Below, piece after piece: positions 9,553 to 17,628 of a stretch of DNA of 64,000 bases. The notes under the pieces were generated by a model, which was not told the origin of the DNA, did not search any database, and saw nothing but the letters and a program-made list of their open reading frames with translations. The position numbers and the translations under genes were made by a program. Origin of the DNA: UBA2970 sp965221075 (GTDB lineage: Bacteria > Verrucomicrobiota > Verrucomicrobiia > Limisphaerales > AAA164-E04); the NCBI GenBank assembly GCA_965221075.1, contig OZ244865.1, positions 1,240,001-1,304,000 on the forward strand, given 5' to 3'. Numbering within the stretch: position 1 is the first letter of the stretch; every line of letters begins with the position of its first letter.

Positions 9553-10926
9553 TCAGGCGCGGGCGCCTTCCTGGTCCGGAGGGCCATGGCCGCTGCCCGA
9601 GATCTCCCGCAGCACCGCCCTGCCGTAGAACCAGGTCCCGGCCGCGGCCGCCCAGTTGACCAGGAAGATGCCCCACCAGATCCCCGCCAGCTGGTAGTCG
9701 AGCCTGAAGGCCAGCAGGTAGAAGACGATGCAGGGGGCGGCCAGCTGGCGGATCAGCCCCAGCCACAGGGCGAACATGGGCCGCTTGAGCCCCTGGAGCA
9801 TGAACACGGTCTGGAAGAGGACGACGTAGGCGCACAGGGTGATGGCCGCGACGCGGAGGTAGCCGCTGCCGATGTCCACGACCTCGGGGTCCTCGGTGAA
9901 GAAATCCATGAGCGGCCTGCCCAGCAGGAGCAGGAGAATGCCACCCGCCGCCATCATCGCGATCCCCCAGGCCATGCTGGTGTTGATCGCCTGCCGGATG
10001 CGGTCGTAGCGCCTCGCCCCGTTGTTCTGGCCGGTGAGGGCCAGGACCGCGATGTTCAGGCCGATGGTGGGCAGGAGGACGATCTGCTCGATCCGGACGG
10101 CGATGCCGTAGGCCGCTACCCCCTCGGAGCTGAAGCGGCTGACGAACCAGGTGATGAGGAAGATGCCCAGGGCCACCGAGGTCATGTTCAGCCCGGCCGG
10201 AAGGCCCTGGAAGGCGATGGAGGCGTAGTCCCGGCGGCAGGGCAGGAGATCCCTCCAGCGGATCGGCTTCCAGAGGGGGGTGCGGGAGAGGGACGCCAGC
10301 AGCCAGACGCAGCCGAAGAGCTGGATCACCACCGTGGCCAGGGCCAGCCCCCGGATCCCCATGGCGGGAAGGCCCAGGCCGCCGTACATGAACCAGGGAT
10401 CGAGGACGATGTTGAGCAGGAATCCGGCGATGAGCACATGGCAGAAGGGCCGGGTCTTCCCCTGGGCCTTGAGCGAGGCGTTGAGGATGTACTGCAGCAC
10501 CACGAACACCGTGCCCAGCAGGATGGTGTCCATGTAGTCCCGGCAGAGCCGGAGGTAGCCGTCCTGGGCTCCGAGAACCATGAAGAGCCAGGGAGTGGCC
10601 AGCCATCCGGCCAGGCTCAGAAGGACCGACAGCAGCAGGCCGAAGGAGATCGACTGGACGAACCACCGGAAGGCCCTGCCGGGGCTGCCCTCGCCCAGCG
10701 CGTTGGAGACCAGGGCCGTGGCTCCCTGATCCACCCCCAGGCCCAGGGCGACGATCAGGAAGAAGATGGGGAAGGAGAGCGAGAGTGCGGCAAGGGCCTC
10801 GGTGGAGTACAGCCCGGCGTACCAGGTGTCCACCACGTTGTACATGGTGCTGAAGAAGAATCCCACGCTGGCCGGCAGGGCCATCTGCCGCAGGAGTCTG
10901 GGTATGGGATCCCTGACCAGGTCCAC
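9553..10926 (-). CDS. MATE family efflux transporter
   Basis: The 457-residue protein has twelve predicted membrane segments in two similar halves. It has the MATE signature in the N-terminal half (PIPRLLRQMALPASVGFFFS at residues 7-26, then the VVDTWYAG stretch near 32-39) and a matching second-half motif, VALGIFLITWFVSRFSSEGV, near 249-268. MATE carriers expel cationic drugs and metabolites with sodium or proton antiport. The frame opens with GTG at 10926, which begins just after a transcription-terminator-like hairpin, so it is probably transcribed separately from the upstream oxidoreductase. An in-frame ATG fifteen codons in (MALPASV) is an alternative start that would remove little of the first helix. 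Confidence 0.9.
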   Translation of the reverse strand: MDLVRDPIPRLLRQMALPASVGFFFSTMYNVVDTWYAGLYSTEALAALSLSFPIFFLIVALGLGVDQGATALVSNALGEGSPGRAFRWFVQSISFGLLLSVLLSLAGWLATPWLFMVLGAQDGYLRLCRDYMDTILLGTVFVVLQYILNASLKAQGKTRPFCHVLIAGFLLNIVLDPWFMYGGLGLPAMGIRGLALATVVIQLFGCVWLLASLSRTPLWKPIRWRDLLPCRRDYASIAFQGLPAGLNMTSVALGIFLITWFVSRFSSEGVAAYGIAVRIEQIVLLPTIGLNIAVLALTGQNNGARRYDRIRQAINTSMAWGIAMMAAGGILLLLLGRPLMDFFTEDPEVVDIGSGYLRVAAITLCAYVVLFQTVFMLQGLKRPMFALWLGLIRQLAAPCIVFYLLAFRLDYQLAGIWWGIFLVNWAAAAGTWFYGRAVLREISGSGHGPPDQEGARA

Positions 10927-10942
10927 CGCCCCGAGGCGAAAG

Positions 10943-10971
10943 GCCTCCCGATCCTGAGCCGATCGGGAGGC
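10943..10971 (-). terminator. Hairpin after the Gfo/Idh/MocA gene
   Basis: A perfect 11-base inverted repeat (GCCTCCCGATC / GATCGGGAGGC) with a 7-base loop lies 26 bases past the stop of the minus-strand oxidoreductase. A short CTTTC follows instead of a long U-tract, so termination is likely but may be partial. It also sits 17 bases before the GTG start of the MATE gene. Confidence 0.6.
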
Positions 10972-10996
10972 GCCATGTCGTTGCCGGAGGAGGGCC

Positions 10997-12346
10997 TCAG
11001 CCCGTCGCGTACTGCCCGGGGACGGGGTGGGGGTAGAGTCCGTCGGGGCCGGGATTGGAAGGCGTGGGGGCGTCCCAGGCGAAGAATTCGGGAAGGATCG
11101 ACTTCTCCCGTGCCAGGGCCGCGTCCCATTCCACCACCTTGCCGGAGTAGGTGGCCTCGCGTCCCAGGATCGAGGTCATCGAGCTCTTGGCCCCGTACTC
11201 GGCCTCGTTGAAGGGCTCGTTGTTGCGGATGGCATGGAACAGGTCGTCGTGCTCCTGCTGGTAGGGGTTCTTCGCGCCTCCTCCGAACCTCCAGGCCTGG
11301 CCATCCGCGGGATGGATCGTCTGCCGGTTGATCTCCGAGCGTCCCTTGCTGCCGTGGGCATGCTCCGAGACCGAGTTCCAGCACCCGACCTGGTGGCGGC
11401 ACTGGCTGAACATCCTGGAGCCGTCGGCGTAGGTGTACTCCACGCAGTGGTGGTCGAATATCTCGCCGAAGTCGATTCCCACCCGCACCTCGGCGCCGCC
11501 CATGCCGTTGGCGCTGACCGGATAGCCGTCCTTGAGCCAGTTGATAACGTCCAGGTTGTGGATGTGCTGCTCGGTGATGTGGTCCCCGCAGATCCAGTTG
11601 AAGTAGTACCAGTTGCGCATCTGGTACTCCATCTCGGTGAGCTTGCGGCCGTACTGCCGCTCCAGGTCGGCGCGGCGTCTCACCCAGGGGGTGTTCCCGT
11701 TCCAGTAGGCCCGCATGGCGATCAGATCCCCGATGGCGCCGTCCTGGAGCCGCTTGATGGTCTCGATGTAGCCGGCGTGGTGCCGGCGCTGCAGCCCGAC
11801 CCCCACCTTGAGGTTCTTCTCCTTGGCGATCCGGGCCGCCTCCAGGACCTTGCGGACCCCGTGGGCGTCGGTGGCCACCGGCTTCTCCATGAACACATGC
11901 TTGCCCTGCATCACCGCTTCCTCGAAGTGGATGGGGCGGAAGCCGGGAGGAGTGGTGAGGATGACCACGTCGGCCATGGCGATGGCCTGCTTGTAGGCGT
12001 CGAAGCCGGCGAACATGCTCTCCTCGGTCACCGAGATCCGGTCGGGATGGTTCCTCTGGATGTTCTCCAGGCTCCGCCGGATCCGGTCCTCGAAGGCGTC
12101 GGCCATGGCCACCAGCTTGACCGGTCCCTGCTGGTAGGTGGACAGGGCCTGGGCGGCGGCTCCGGTGCCCCGGCCGCCGCAGCCGATGAGGGCGATCTTG
12201 AGCTCGTCGTCGCTGGCGGCGAAGACTCCTGCGGAAGGAAGCGAGGCCAGCACTCCGCCTGCGGCCAGGGCCTTGGAGCCGGTCTTGATGAAGCGCCTGC
12301 GCGAGAGCGGGCTCTCCTGTCCGGGAGCGTCGTTGCTATCTGTCAT
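10997..12346 (-). CDS. Tat-exported Gfo/Idh/MocA family oxidoreductase
   Basis: The protein has about 449 residues from the chosen ATG at 12346; the longer frame would need a TTG at 12361. It opens with a twin-arginine signal (SRRRFIKTG, near residue 14) followed by a hydrophobic stretch ending in VFAASD, so it is folded with its cofactor before export. The mature part has the NAD(P)-binding loop GCGGRGTGAA and the family's EKP motif in FMEKPVATD. The C-terminal half is a substrate-binding alpha/beta domain. Secreted paralogues of this family are very numerous in Verrucomicrobiota and Planctomycetes and act on sugars or sugar acids. The substrate cannot be read from sequence. A promoter is seen inside the end of the upstream gene. 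Confidence 0.88.
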   Translation of the reverse strand: MTDSNDAPGQESPLSRRRFIKTGSKALAAGGVLASLPSAGVFAASDDELKIALIGCGGRGTGAAAQALSTYQQGPVKLVAMADAFEDRIRRSLENIQRNHPDRISVTEESMFAGFDAYKQAIAMADVVILTTPPGFRPIHFEEAVMQGKHVFMEKPVATDAHGVRKVLEAARIAKEKNLKVGVGLQRRHHAGYIETIKRLQDGAIGDLIAMRAYWNGNTPWVRRRADLERQYGRKLTEMEYQMRNWYYFNWICGDHITEQHIHNLDVINWLKDGYPVSANGMGGAEVRVGIDFGEIFDHHCVEYTYADGSRMFSQCRHQVGCWNSVSEHAHGSKGRSEINRQTIHPADGQAWRFGGGAKNPYQQEHDDLFHAIRNNEPFNEAEYGAKSSMTSILGREATYSGKVVEWDAALAREKSILPEFFAWDAPTPSNPGPDGLYPHPVPGQYATG

Positions 12347-12409
12347 GGTGCGTGGTTCCAAAGGTCCGGCCCTGGAGGCCGGGAGGTTTGCTGGCGGAAT
12401 CGGCCTTCG

Positions 12410-12439
12410 AGGCTAGTCCAGTTCGACTCCGTTTGTCCA
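12410..12439 (-). promoter_or_regulatory. Promoter for the Gfo/Idh/MocA gene
   Basis: On the minus strand TGGACA (12439-12434) is followed after 18 bases by TAGCCT (12415-12410), giving an untranslated leader of about 58 bases. It overlaps the last codons of the upstream SUMF1-like gene and has the same shape as other promoters in this window. Confidence 0.45.
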
Positions 12440-14134
12440 GTAGCGAGCCAGAGTCTCGGGAGGGTCGATGGCCAGCGGCCTCACTACCCGGAAGCCCAGG
12501 AACTGGGCGTCGGTGTGGTACCAGACGCTCTTGGGCAGCTGGGGATCCTGCATCTTCCAGTCCGGATGGGACTGGAAGCGGACGGCGCTGCGGAGCAGTT
12601 CGGGGGCGTCCATCCAGGAGCCTCCCCTCACGCTGTGGGGGTAGGGGGCGCTCGAGGGGATCCAGGGATTCGAGAGCTCCCCGGACTGGCTGTGGACCGA
12701 GTAGGTTCCGGGATCGTACTGGTCGAGGGTCCACTCGGAGACGTTTCCGTGCATGTCGTGCAGGCCCCAGGGATTGGGCTTCTTCCGCCCCACCTTCTGG
12801 TACTTGAAGTCGCTGGTGTCCTGGTACCAGGCGTACTGGCCCAGCTGGTCGGCCGAATCGCCGAAGGACCAGGCAGTGGCCGTGCCCGCCCTGCAGGCGT
12901 ACTCCCATTCCGCCTCGGTGGGCAGCCGGTAGTAGTGGCCGGTGGCCGCGCTGAGCCACTCGCAGTACTTGTTGGCCGCATGCTGGGTCATGCTGATGGC
13001 CGGATAGCCGTCCTTCCCCATGCCGAAGCTCATCTCCACGTAGGGCTTGCTGGGCTTGGTGACCGCGTCGGCGACGGGATTGTCCACCTGGGCGCCTGCC
13101 AGGAGCTGCATTCGCTTCATCTCCTCCGGGTACATGAAGAGCTCGTACTCGTTCCAGGTCACCTCGCAGCGCCCCATCCAGAAGGGAGCGATCGCGACCC
13201 GCGCCTGCGGTCCCTCGTCCTCGGCCCGGCCCGCCTCGCCGGGCGGACTCCCCATCAGGAAGCTTCCCGAGGGTATGGGCACCATGTCGAACTCCACCCG
13301 CGTTCCGGGAATCTTCTCGGTGTAGGGCCGCATCTCCGATTCCTCGCTGACCGTCGAGCCGGCCACGATGGACTGGTGGATCTGCCGGACCAGGTCCATG
13401 TCCACGGACGCAGCAATGGCGTCCTTTGCCCGAGGGGTAAGGATCAGGCCCTCGGGCCAGAGGGCTCCCTGGTCGATCCACTGCCGCAGGAGCCGGGTGA
13501 GCCTGCGGTCCAGAGGGCCTCCGTCCCTCACGGGAGGCATGAGGTCGTCGTGATCCTCCGGCAGGATGGTCGCCGTGTAGATCATGCTGGCGCTGGACTT
13601 TCCGGGCACGATGCCACGTCCCGATTCTCCTCCCGCCATCGCTCCTGGCTGGTGGTCCAGCCGCAGCCCGCCATCGTCGTGCCCTTCCCGGTGGCAGGCC
13701 ACGCAGTGCGTCTCCAAAAGGGGCTGGATGTCGCGCACGAAATCCACCTTCTGGACCGCTTCGAGCTCCACCCCCCCCGGCCAGAGGGCACCCTGCTCGA
13801 TCCAGCGCCGAAGGGTCTCCGTCTCTTCGAAGGCGAGGGGATCTCCCTTGGGAGGCATGATGTCGATATCGTCGGGGGGGAGGATGGTCAGGGTGTAGAG
13901 CAGGCTGTCCTCCGGTTTGCCCGGGATCACCGAGGCTCCGCTGTCCCCCCCTGCCAGGGTGGCTTCCCGGGTGTGGATGCTCAGCCCCCCCTTGGGCTTG
14001 TCCCTGCCGTGGCAACTCAGGCAGGCAGTCTCCAGGATCGGCTTGACCTCCTCCTTGAAGTCCACTTGCTGCGCCAGGGTGGCTCCCATGGACGCTAGGA
14101 TCAGAAGGGCCGGGAGAGGGAGGCGGTGGTTCAT
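12413..14134 (-). CDS. Two-cytochrome domain / SUMF1-like fusion protein
   Basis: The ATG at 14134 starts a clear signal peptide (MNHRLPLPALLILAS) preceded by GGGGG; the longer frame to 14290 adds a non-signal-like leader. The 573-residue product carries two PSCyt-type domains in tandem, each with a CxxCH haem-binding site (CLSCH and CVACH) and an MPP motif (DIDIMPPKGD, DDLMPPVRD). A formylglycine-generating-enzyme-like domain follows (SGSFLMGSP, LPTEAEWEYACRAGT, MHGNVSEW, RGGSW). True formylglycine-generating enzymes have two catalytic cysteines just after the RGGS motif; here the stretch reads RGGSWMDAPELLRSAVR with none. It is therefore probably a redox-linked or ligand-binding periplasmic protein, not the sulfatase-activating enzyme. 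Confidence 0.85.
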   Translation of the reverse strand: MNHRLPLPALLILASMGATLAQQVDFKEEVKPILETACLSCHGRDKPKGGLSIHTREATLAGGDSGASVIPGKPEDSLLYTLTILPPDDIDIMPPKGDPLAFEETETLRRWIEQGALWPGGVELEAVQKVDFVRDIQPLLETHCVACHREGHDDGGLRLDHQPGAMAGGESGRGIVPGKSSASMIYTATILPEDHDDLMPPVRDGGPLDRRLTRLLRQWIDQGALWPEGLILTPRAKDAIAASVDMDLVRQIHQSIVAGSTVSEESEMRPYTEKIPGTRVEFDMVPIPSGSFLMGSPPGEAGRAEDEGPQARVAIAPFWMGRCEVTWNEYELFMYPEEMKRMQLLAGAQVDNPVADAVTKPSKPYVEMSFGMGKDGYPAISMTQHAANKYCEWLSAATGHYYRLPTEAEWEYACRAGTATAWSFGDSADQLGQYAWYQDTSDFKYQKVGRKKPNPWGLHDMHGNVSEWTLDQYDPGTYSVHSQSGELSNPWIPSSAPYPHSVRGGSWMDAPELLRSAVRFQSHPDWKMQDPQLPKSVWYHTDAQFLGFRVVRPLAIDPPETLARYWTNGVELD

Positions 14135-14279
14135 CGACTGGCCCCCACTATTTCCGCCATCGGAATCGATGTCAACGCCCGCCGCCTGCCCCGCCATGGA
14201 CTCGCGTCCGGTCCGGCCTCTCCGGCGCACAGGCATGCCGGACGGAGCCAGGATCAATGCCTCAGCGATGCGAGGGCGA

Positions 14280-14308
14280 TTGACCAACACGGAAGCGCTC
14301 CCTAGCCT
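14280..14308 (+). promoter_or_regulatory. hisI promoter
   Basis: TTGACC (14280-14285), a 17-base spacer and TAGCCT (14303-14308) lie 41 bases before the hisI ATG. The -35 box matches consensus in five of six positions. Confidence 0.55.
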
Positions 14309-14348
14309 TGCCCCCGGCCTGTCCGAACGGGCCCGCCCATCTCACCGC

Positions 14349-14852
14349 ATGACAGCTGAACGCATCGATCCTCCGGCTTCGACACCCTTTGCGGAGCGCA
14401 AGTCGGTTGAGCAAGTCGAAGAGGGACTCGTCCTGGCTCCCAGGTTCGACGCCGACGGGCTCATCCCCTGCATCACGACCGACGCCAGCACGGGTGAAGT
14501 GCTGATGATGGCCTACATGAATGGCGACGCGTTCCAGCAAACGATCGCGACTGGCGAGGCTCACTACTGGAGCCGAAGCCGGCAGTGCCTTTGGCGCAAG
14601 GGAGCGACCAGCGGCCTAGTCCAGGAAGTCGTGGAGCTGCGCATCGACGACGATCAGGACGCCGTCTGGCTACGCGTCAAGGTCGCTGGTTCGGGCGCCA
14701 GCTGCCATGTGGGATACCGTTCCTGCTTCTATCGATCGGTCGAGATCGGCGGTCCTTCCGGTGGACCCGCTCGACTCGTGTTCACGGAGTCACGGAAGTC
14801 CTTCGATCCAAAGGACGTCTACGGAGACGCGCCCAATCCGACGCAGCTTTGA
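14349..14852 (+). CDS. hisI: Phosphoribosyl-AMP cyclohydrolase
   Basis: The 167-residue enzyme opens the purine ring of phosphoribosyl-AMP in histidine synthesis. Family motifs are GLIPCITTDASTGEVLMMAYM (from residue 37), HYWSRSRQCLWRKGATSG (72-89) and SCHVGYRSCFYR (118-129). Two of the three zinc cysteines are present (C119, C126). The first, normally in a DCD motif, is replaced: the protein has DDDQD at 100-104. No hisE part is fused. The start at 14349 was chosen because the frame upstream is antisense to the SUMF1-like gene and a promoter precedes it. It stands alone, with no other his gene in the window. A C-terminal ~30-residue tail extends past the usual end. Confidence 0.9.
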   Translation: MTAERIDPPASTPFAERKSVEQVEEGLVLAPRFDADGLIPCITTDASTGEVLMMAYMNGDAFQQTIATGEAHYWSRSRQCLWRKGATSGLVQEVVELRIDDDQDAVWLRVKVAGSGASCHVGYRSCFYRSVEIGGPSGGPARLVFTESRKSFDPKDVYGDAPNPTQL

Positions 14853-14858
14853 GCTGGG

Positions 14859-14876
14859 GCGGACGCATGCGTCCGC
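14859..14876 (+). terminator. Perfect palindrome after hisI
   Basis: An 18-base perfect palindrome (GCGGACGCA/TGCGTCCGC) begins 6 bases after the hisI stop. As RNA it would form a GC-rich hairpin. There is no U-tract, so its role as terminator is only likely. Confidence 0.4.
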
Positions 14877-15080
14877 TTGCTCGTAGGAAGAACGAGGCGG
14901 CCAGATGCGCTGCAGGGCCGCCGCCTCGTTGTCGAGCTCCCGGGGAACTACATCCCTGAACGAGCCAGACGAGGACTTCGCTGCGGAACCTGTCAATGGC
15001 ATTGAGACACTTGATCCGTCAATTGATTGAGCATGTCTACGCATCGACAGAGTTGTCACTGTGCTGGTAGACGCCGCAGC

Positions 15081-15526
15081 TGTTATTTGCGTAGATATTC
15101 CGGTGAATCGGGAGATCTTTTTTCGGCTGTCCCCCAGCAAGCGACACCATCTTCGTCTCCACCTCGGGAACCTCCTTCCGCATCCCCTAACGGTTTGGAG
15201 CTGGAACCTGAATCGGATCCTCTGCGTCTTCGATGGCGACCAGTGCGAAAACTGCTACGTCTTCCGCCTCATGCAGGGACAATCCGGCCGTCCGTCGCCC
15301 GAGGCCTGTGTCGGGCCTATGACTGGAATGACGTACCCGGAAAGTAGAGCTGCTCCATCGGCTGCCGCTCAAACCAGCGGGATCAGGCAGCTTCTCCCTT
15401 CCAGGAAGTCTTCTCCTCAGGCAGCAAGCGCCTATCGCCTCCTGCAAGGCCAATGGCCCCCCCTCGATTGGATGTCAGCCCGGAGCAATCTGGGAAAAAC
15501 TGTCAGGATAATCGCCGCAAATAACA
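15081..15526 (+). mobile_element. 445-bp TIR element, copy A (MITE-like)
   Basis: The element runs from TGTTATTTGCG to its exact inverse CGCAAATAACA. The similarity of the two ends extends further inward (TAGATATTCC against GCGATTATCC). It is one of three copies in the next 3 kb; copies B and C lie in the opposite orientation. A reading frame stays open across this copy, but differences from copy C change amino acids at most positions and copy B is not open in that frame. The element therefore does not look protein-coding. No target-site duplication is obvious. The element ends 39 bases beyond the stop of the ImmA/IrrE gene. A non-autonomous transposon is the best reading; a structured RNA element is possible. 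Confidence 0.7.
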
Positions 15527-15564
15527 TCTACGAGCACGGGGCCACGATGTCGTGCCATTGCGGG

Positions 15565-16671
15565 TTACAACTCCACGGGCGGCTCGACGTCGTGCGCTAC
15601 GAACAGGTCCGCCAGATCGTCCAGGGTCATATCGAGCAGACCCGCTGCGCGCCTCACCGAGATGTGTCCCTCATCCACAGCCGACGCGATAATCCTCACA
15701 AACGGTCTGGAGTAGAGGATAGGCTTCGCGTCCGTCGCTACCTCACGACTGTTGTTGCGCAAGGCCGCCTCGGGCAGGGAGCGCGCCACCGCCGGTTTCA
15801 GGTGGCCGAGCGCAACCAGCCGCCAGCGCAGGGCCGAGGACGTCACCCGAAGCTCTACCGCCACCGCGTTCAGACGTGCGATGAGTTTTTCCTTGTGCAA
15901 AGACTTCCAGTCTCCGTGCAGCTCCAACGCTGCAGCAGGCATCAGCACCGCCGCTGCAAAGTTGTTGGCGAGCTGCTCCACCCGATTGCCGCCGGTCTCA
16001 CTCGCCTCTTCCGAATGTTCCGGAGGCATCGCGTCCCATGTCAGGATGTGAAAGAGCTCGTGTGCTAGGTCGAAGTGGCGGCGGCCTTCGACTTCCCGGC
16101 GCGCGATCAGCACCGTATCCAGTTCGGGCAGGCGGCAAGCCGCCCCGGAAATGCCCTCGAAGGCATCCACCATGAGCACAAGGATGCCCAGTTCCCGCTC
16201 CATGACCTCGGCCAGGCCCCTTGCCGGCACGTCGCCGAGATCGAATTCAGCCACGAACCGCTCGCCGTCCCGCATCGCGTCCTTGAAACGCGAATGGCGG
16301 GTCAGGCCCAGCGCCCGGCGCATGAGGGGTGTCTCGTGACCGACCTGCGGCGCAAGAGCACGAAATGCAGCGATCCACCGCCCAGCCTCCCGTTCATACT
16401 CACTGAGCTGTTCAGGCCGGGCGTCGGTCTGGCGCCACGAGAAACGGCCTTCTCCGACGAGGCGAAACGGATCGGTGAAGTATTCGAGCGGCACGTCCAG
16501 CTTCTCCAACGCCAGCACGAGCTCGTCCGCCGAGATACGGCGCGTACCTGTCTCAATGGCCGAGACGGTCTGCCGGTCCTTGAAGCCGAACTTGCGTGCA
16601 AGATCGGCCTGGGAGAGCTTGCGCTCCTCGCGCAAAGCTTTGATTCGCGTACCGATCAGTAGTGTGGACAT
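15565..16671 (-). CDS. HTH-ImmA/IrrE metalloprotease regulator
   Basis: The 368-residue protein joins an N-terminal Xre-type helix-turn-helix (LREERKLSQADLARKFGF, about residues 13-30, then a VSAIETG recognition turn) to an ImmA/IrrE zinc-peptidase domain with HELFH at 204-208. Proteins of this build (COG2856) regulate mobile elements by cleaving or acting as repressors. The start at ATG 16671 was preferred over a start 14 codons upstream because the promoter -10 box would overlap the longer leader. A promoter with an internal inverted repeat lies immediately upstream, suggesting autoregulation. It sits between TIR elements A and B at the left end of the defence island and may be an island regulator; a role as a stand-alone antitoxin/protease is also possible. 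Confidence 0.85.
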   Translation of the reverse strand: MSTLLIGTRIKALREERKLSQADLARKFGFKDRQTVSAIETGTRRISADELVLALEKLDVPLEYFTDPFRLVGEGRFSWRQTDARPEQLSEYEREAGRWIAAFRALAPQVGHETPLMRRALGLTRHSRFKDAMRDGERFVAEFDLGDVPARGLAEVMERELGILVLMVDAFEGISGAACRLPELDTVLIARREVEGRRHFDLAHELFHILTWDAMPPEHSEEASETGGNRVEQLANNFAAAVLMPAAALELHGDWKSLHKEKLIARLNAVAVELRVTSSALRWRLVALGHLKPAVARSLPEAALRNNSREVATDAKPILYSRPFVRIIASAVDEGHISVRRAAGLLDMTLDDLADLFVAHDVEPPVEL

Positions 16672-16689
16672 GGCGGACTCCGACACACG

Positions 16690-16718
16690 ATAATAACTTG
16701 CAAGATACGACATGCAAG
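16690..16718 (-). promoter_or_regulatory. Promoter/operator of the ImmA/IrrE gene
   Basis: On the minus strand TTGCAT (16717-16712), a 16-base spacer and TATTAT (16695-16690) precede the ATG by 18 bases. An inverted repeat CTTGCA N10 TGCAAG (16697-16702 / 16713-16718) fills the spacer and the -35 box, a good place for a repressor such as the encoded helix-turn-helix protein. Confidence 0.55.
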
Positions 16719-16928
16719 AAGTTAGTTACATGCGCTGATCGCTGACGCGCTGTCTCTACTACATCCCGAGGTCCATCCCTGACCCGCGGCCACGTTGTAG
16801 CACGGAAATCTCGTGAAATGCCTTCTGCGACGCTTTCCCGTGTTCCTTCCCCGCTTCCGAACCGTGCTGCAGGCTCCGTGTGGAGGTTCGCTCCGCGGCT
16901 TCGATGCCGACTTCGCCGGGCTTCCAGG

Positions 16929-17377
16929 TGTTTTTTTACAGCGATTTTCCGGGCAGTTTTTTTCAGATTGCTCCGGGTTGACATCCGATCGAGGGGTGTG
17001 TGCCATTGGACTTGCAGGAGACGGGCAGCTCCTGCTGCCCGGGGAGAGGACTTCCTGGAAGGAAAAAGCTGCCTGATCCCGCTTGCGTGGTCGGCAGCCG
17101 GGGGATTCAGCTCCGCTTTCGGAGGACATCGTTCCAGTCCTTGGCCCCAACAGGCCTCAGGTGCCGGACGGCTGGGTTGTCCTGCGTGAGGTGGGAGGCG
17201 TAGCGGTCTCCGCTCTGATCGTCATCAATGGTGCGGAGGATCCGCTTCAGGTTCCATCATCCAAGCCGTTGGGAGATGCAGTGGGTAGTTCCCGAGGTGG
17301 AGTTGAAGATGGTGTCGCATGCTGGGGAACAGCCGAGAATAATCTCCCGATTCCCCGAAATATCTACGTGAACAACA
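16929..17377 (-). mobile_element. TIR element, copy B (diverged)
   Basis: This 449-base copy is oriented opposite to copy A and is the most diverged. Its ends read TGTTTTTTTACAGCGATTTTCC on the left and, inverted, TGTTGTTCACGTAGATATTTC on the right. Interior blocks shared with A and C include GCTTCCTGATCCCGC-like, ATCGTTCCAGTC and GGTTCCCGAGGTGGAG-like stretches. Its reading frame is broken, supporting the view that the family is non-coding. Confidence 0.6.
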
Positions 17378-17396
17378 TCTGCTGGACCCTGCTCAA

Positions 17397-17497
17397 CGTG
17401 TCGATGAATTATCTCTGCATCGACACGTTGGTGTGGTGTGTCGATGAGATCGACATGTACGGAACACGTGTCGACGGGAGAAGGACACATCGACATG
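17397..17497. repeat. Cluster of six GTGTCGATG motifs
   Basis: Six copies of GTGTCGATG or its complement occur in alternating orientation: 17397-17406, 17419-17428, 17438-17447, 17449-17458, 17465-17476 and 17487-17497. The first two make a perfect inverted repeat, CGTGTCGATG N12 CATCGACACG. A single related CATCGACAG occurs at 15042-15050 beside element A. The cluster directly precedes and overlaps the start of the fic remnant, so an operator region is the simplest reading. Confidence 0.6.
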
Positions 17498-17628
17498 GCG
17501 TTTAACCCCAACCGCCCCTTCAATGACCTGCCGGATCTGCCGTCGGCTTCGGAAACCGAGACAAGGGCCGTTCTTCGGAGTTGCATTGTAGCGCGTGCGG
17601 CGCTGGCGAAGCTTCGCGTCTCCGGGGA
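17495..17628 (+). pseudogene. Fic/DOC protein, 5' remnant cut by element C
   Basis: Codons 1-44 from ATG 17495 match the opening of Fic-family AMP-transferases (MAFNPNRPFNDLPDLP, then ETETRAVLRSCIVARAALAKL), with a GGGAGAAGG ribosome-binding site before it. The frame then runs straight into the end of TIR element C at 17629. No later Fic sequence, such as the HPFxxGNGR active-site motif, is found on the far side of the element. The gene is therefore a dead remnant. Its upstream motif cluster suggests it was once tightly controlled, perhaps as a toxin. Confidence 0.65.

Noticed and set aside
11027..14098. 1023-codon frame on the plus strand
   Set aside because: It is antisense to the oxidoreductase and SUMF1-like genes, both of which have clear motifs and signal sequences; its own product has none.
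12413..14134. Formylglycine-generating enzyme for the four sulfatases
   Set aside because: The catalytic cysteine pair is absent from the SUMF1-like domain.
15061..16068. 335-codon frame running through element A into the ImmA gene's antisense
   Set aside because: The part within the element is not conserved as protein between copies and the rest is antisense to a recognised gene.
17397..17497. CRISPR array
   Set aside because: The motifs are only 9-10 bases, alternate in orientation and have uneven spacing; no cas genes are present anywhere in the window.
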